Assembly: GCF_003026815.1 (NCBI RefSeq)
Contig: NZ_PYOG01000011.1
Location: 63,063 to 127,062 of the forward strand
Reading direction: 5' to 3'
Source of the DNA: Photobacterium damselae
GTDB lineage: Bacteria > Pseudomonadota > Gammaproteobacteria > Enterobacterales > Vibrionaceae
DNA: 64,000 bases
Position numbers and translations under genes: made by a program. Positions 62,609 through 64,000 of this stretch are shown piece after piece. The notes beneath the pieces were generated by a model that had not been told where the DNA came from, searched no databases, and saw only the letters and a list, made by a program, of their open reading frames with translations. The first letter of the stretch is position 1. The number at the start of each line of letters is the position of its first letter.

Positions 62609-63076
62609 TTAGCGATATGCTGCAAGAAATTGACGCAAAATAGTCAAGCTCTCGCCACTACCTTGATGCTCAGCAACTAAGTAGTTGTAGATGGCATTTT
62701 CATGATCGGCCACGAGTTTATAGAGTTCTTTATGCTCGGTTGCTAAATCGGATTGTTGCTGATAGCGGATTTGATAAGGGGCGACCCAATCCACCATGGT
62801 TTTTATGAGATCTGGCCAAGTTAAAGTTTGCCATTTTTTAGCGTCAGAGATCCCTTTTTGCTCCATTTCAGCGTTGTTAGGAGAGCAGTCAATACCTAAT
62901 GGTTTCAGTCCTTGCTCTAATAATTGAGCGGTTAATTGTTCAATTTCGGTTAACAGTTGCCAATGTTCTTGATAATGAGAATCATGATAGTTGTTGGCAA
63001 AATACTGGAAAAAAGCGATACCATAGAGCTCGCCTAAATATGCGTTATGAAGTTGTGCTGGCATGTGTTTGTCCAT
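62609..63076 (-). CDS. Small helical protein, possibly ferritin-like
   Basis: A 155-residue, mostly helical protein of unknown family. Its start (HNAYLGELYGIAFFQYFANNYHDSHYQEHWQLLTEIEQLTAQLLEQ) and the later ELYKLVADHENAIYNYLVAEHQG have Glu and His residues spaced as in ferritin-like four-helix bundles (E, then E..xxH, twice). That fold is only a guess from the pattern. No signal peptide. It is followed by about 120 bases and the HAD gene on the same strand and is divergent from the catB-like gene. Confidence 0.6.
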   Translation of the reverse strand: MDKHMPAQLHNAYLGELYGIAFFQYFANNYHDSHYQEHWQLLTEIEQLTAQLLEQGLKPLGIDCSPNNAEMEQKGISDAKKWQTLTWPDLIKTMVDWVAPYQIRYQQQSDLATEHKELYKLVADHENAIYNYLVAEHQGSGESLTILRQFLAAYR

Positions 63077-63146
63077 TTCTTTACTATTCTTTTAATCATA
63101 CAAGTAAAAAATAGAAAGAAACACAGACAAAAGATAGGAGTATTTT

Positions 63147-63803
63147 ATGCCTTCAACCATTTTCCCATCATGGCTTGGTGGGTATGAAATTAGAGAACAC
63201 ATTACAAACCCGAATATTAAAGTCGGAGAGTATACTTATTATTCTGGCTATTATCATGAAAAACACTTTGAAGATCAGTGTGTTCGATATCTTTTGGGTG
63301 ACAAGCCAAGTGCAAGTGTTTGGGAGTCTGGTATCTTTGGCGAAATAGATCAGTTAATTATTGGTAAGTTTTGTTCTATCGCAACCGGAGCTACTTTTAT
63401 GCTTGCTGGGAATCAAGGTCACCGCCATGACTGGATTTCTACATTTCCGTTCGATGTTGAACAATTCGGCGATAAAGTTAAATCTGGTTTTCAGCGTGCG
63501 GGTGATACGAGAATTGGCAATGATGTTTGGATAGGAACTGAATGTGTGATTATGCCTGGCGTAACCATTGGTGATGGTGCTGTTATTGGTGCTCGTGCAG
63601 TTGTGACTAAAGATGTTGAGCCTTATTCTATCGTAGTGGGTAATCCGGGTACGGCAATTAAAAAGCGTTTTACTGAGCAAGAAATTGAGATGTTACTTAA
63701 AATGCAGTGGTGGGATTGGACTGAAAATCAGTTGAAAGACAATATGGATCTCATGTGCAGTTCTAATATCTCTGAGTTATATCAACGCTTTTTACAGTTT
63801 TGA
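63147..63803 (+). CDS. catB: CatB-like O-acetyltransferase (xenobiotic acetyltransferase family)
   Basis: A 218-residue left-handed beta-helix acetyltransferase of the type B chloramphenicol/streptogramin acetyltransferase group. Hexapeptide repeats run through LIIGKFCSIATGATFMLAG, RIGNDVWIGTECVIMPGVTIGDGAVIGARAVVTKDVEPYSIVVGNPG, with the catalytic His in NQGHRHDWISTFPF. Family members acetylate chloramphenicol or streptogramins; chromosomal vibrio copies are common and need not cause clinical resistance. An IS256-type element adjoins its last codon, and the TGA stop may be partly supplied by it. Confidence 0.88.
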   Translation: MPSTIFPSWLGGYEIREHITNPNIKVGEYTYYSGYYHEKHFEDQCVRYLLGDKPSASVWESGIFGEIDQLIIGKFCSIATGATFMLAGNQGHRHDWISTFPFDVEQFGDKVKSGFQRAGDTRIGNDVWIGTECVIMPGVTIGDGAVIGARAVVTKDVEPYSIVVGNPGTAIKKRFTEQEIEMLLKMQWWDWTENQLKDNMDLMCSSNISELYQRFLQF

Positions 63804-64000
63804 GACCCTGTAAATAATTCTGTGTAACTGTCGAGATTACATGTACTCAGAGAGTCGGTCTTCGAACATAATCATAAAGCGGTTTAGAGCTTGTCGCCAG
63901 TTTCTAATCGGCATCGTCCACTTCTTAGATGCATCTCGGATAGCTAGGTAGATCACCTTTCGAGCTGATTCATCCGTTGGGAACAGCTTGCGCTTCTTAA
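63804..64000 (-). mobile_element. IS256-family insertion sequence, right-hand fragment in window
   Basis: The terminal bases GAGACCCTGTAAATAATTCT.. directly after the catB-like gene look like an IS256-type terminal inverted repeat, followed within 35 bases by the 3' end of a transposase gene on the minus strand. The element continues past the window edge, so its length and other end are unknown. The exact boundary could be 1-2 bases inside the catB stop codon. Confidence 0.7.
63837..64000 (-). CDS. IS256-family (mutator) transposase, C-terminal part
   Basis: The reverse strand reads RKLFPTDESARKVIYLAIRD, SKKWTMPIRNWRQALNRF and MIMFEDRLSEYM, then a stop at 63837-63839. The W.MPIRNWRQALNRF..F.DRL ending is typical of IS256/mutator transposases, after the third catalytic residue. 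Only about 54 residues are in the window. It is transcribed towards the catB-like gene. Whether the upstream part is intact cannot be seen. Confidence 0.8.
   Translation of the reverse strand, partial: KKRKLFPTDESARKVIYLAIRDASKKWTMPIRNWRQALNRFMIMFEDRLSEYM

Noticed and set aside
1..64000. CRISPR array, prophage, restriction or toxin-antitoxin system
   Set aside because: No regularly spaced repeats with unique spacers, no phage structural genes and no recognisable defence gene pair were found; the regular repeats present are ori2 iterons and an octamer array.

Overview
The window is AT-rich gammaproteobacterial DNA from the Vibrionaceae, most likely an Aliivibrio (Vibrio fischeri clade) species. 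It carries the replication and partition region of the secondary chromosome: the chromosome II initiator RctB, ParA2/ParB2, the origin between parA and rctB, and palindromes matching the published parS2 consensus TTTACANTGTAAA. The genus is inferred from protein resemblance, base composition and gene repertoire; no search was run.

Layout. 1-7.5 kb: partial ravA-type AAA ATPase, a DsrE-like protein, a tri-haem YhjA-type peroxidase, a TerC-family membrane protein, a DUF3943-like outer-membrane protein and MltC. 7.7-16.7 kb: a giant AsmA-family protein, a stand-alone RibD-type deaminase, an M23 endopeptidase, an AstE/AspA-like zinc hydrolase and a CorC/HlyC-type CBS protein. 16.7-23.3 kb: proline utilisation (putP, a split-off PutA C-terminal domain, putA, an AraC-type regulator). 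24-28 kb: a PAS-LuxR regulator, pdxH and a degenerate GGDEF-EAL protein. 27.8-28.7 kb: a gene-free stretch with six parS2 palindromes and an octamer tandem repeat. 28.7-33.8 kb: ycdX, tmcA, parB2, parA2. 33.8-35.0 kb: ori2, with seven TGATCA iterons (six of them exactly 23 bp apart), a perfect DnaA box, an ATCA-rich AT tract and two related 51-bp elements, one beside a parS2 site. 35-39.4 kb: rctB and a patatin-type Vd autotransporter.

39.6-52 kb: AraC and LysR regulators, an EamA transporter, a DEDDh exonuclease, the cysteine catabolism pair cyuA/cyuP, an AzgA-type purine permease with two PurR-box-like sites, a choloylglycine hydrolase, a 60-residue protein and a VirK/YbjX protein. 52.3-57.2 kb: an agaVWEF-type PTS behind a frameshifted agaR and in front of a 5'-truncated treC, a mosaic decaying locus. 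57-64 kb: methyltransferase, M14 peptidase, dps, yibI-yibH, a YieH-like HAD phosphatase, a small helical protein, a CatB-like acetyltransferase and the end of an IS256-family element abutting catB.

The ori2/parS2 architecture is the most informative part: iteron phasing, a parS2 site 7 bp from a putative RctB inhibitory element, inverted parS2 pairs at the 3' ends of two convergent genes, and an extra parS2 match inside the treC remnant about 22 kb away. I found no CRISPR array, tRNA, rRNA, prophage or recognisable defence system.
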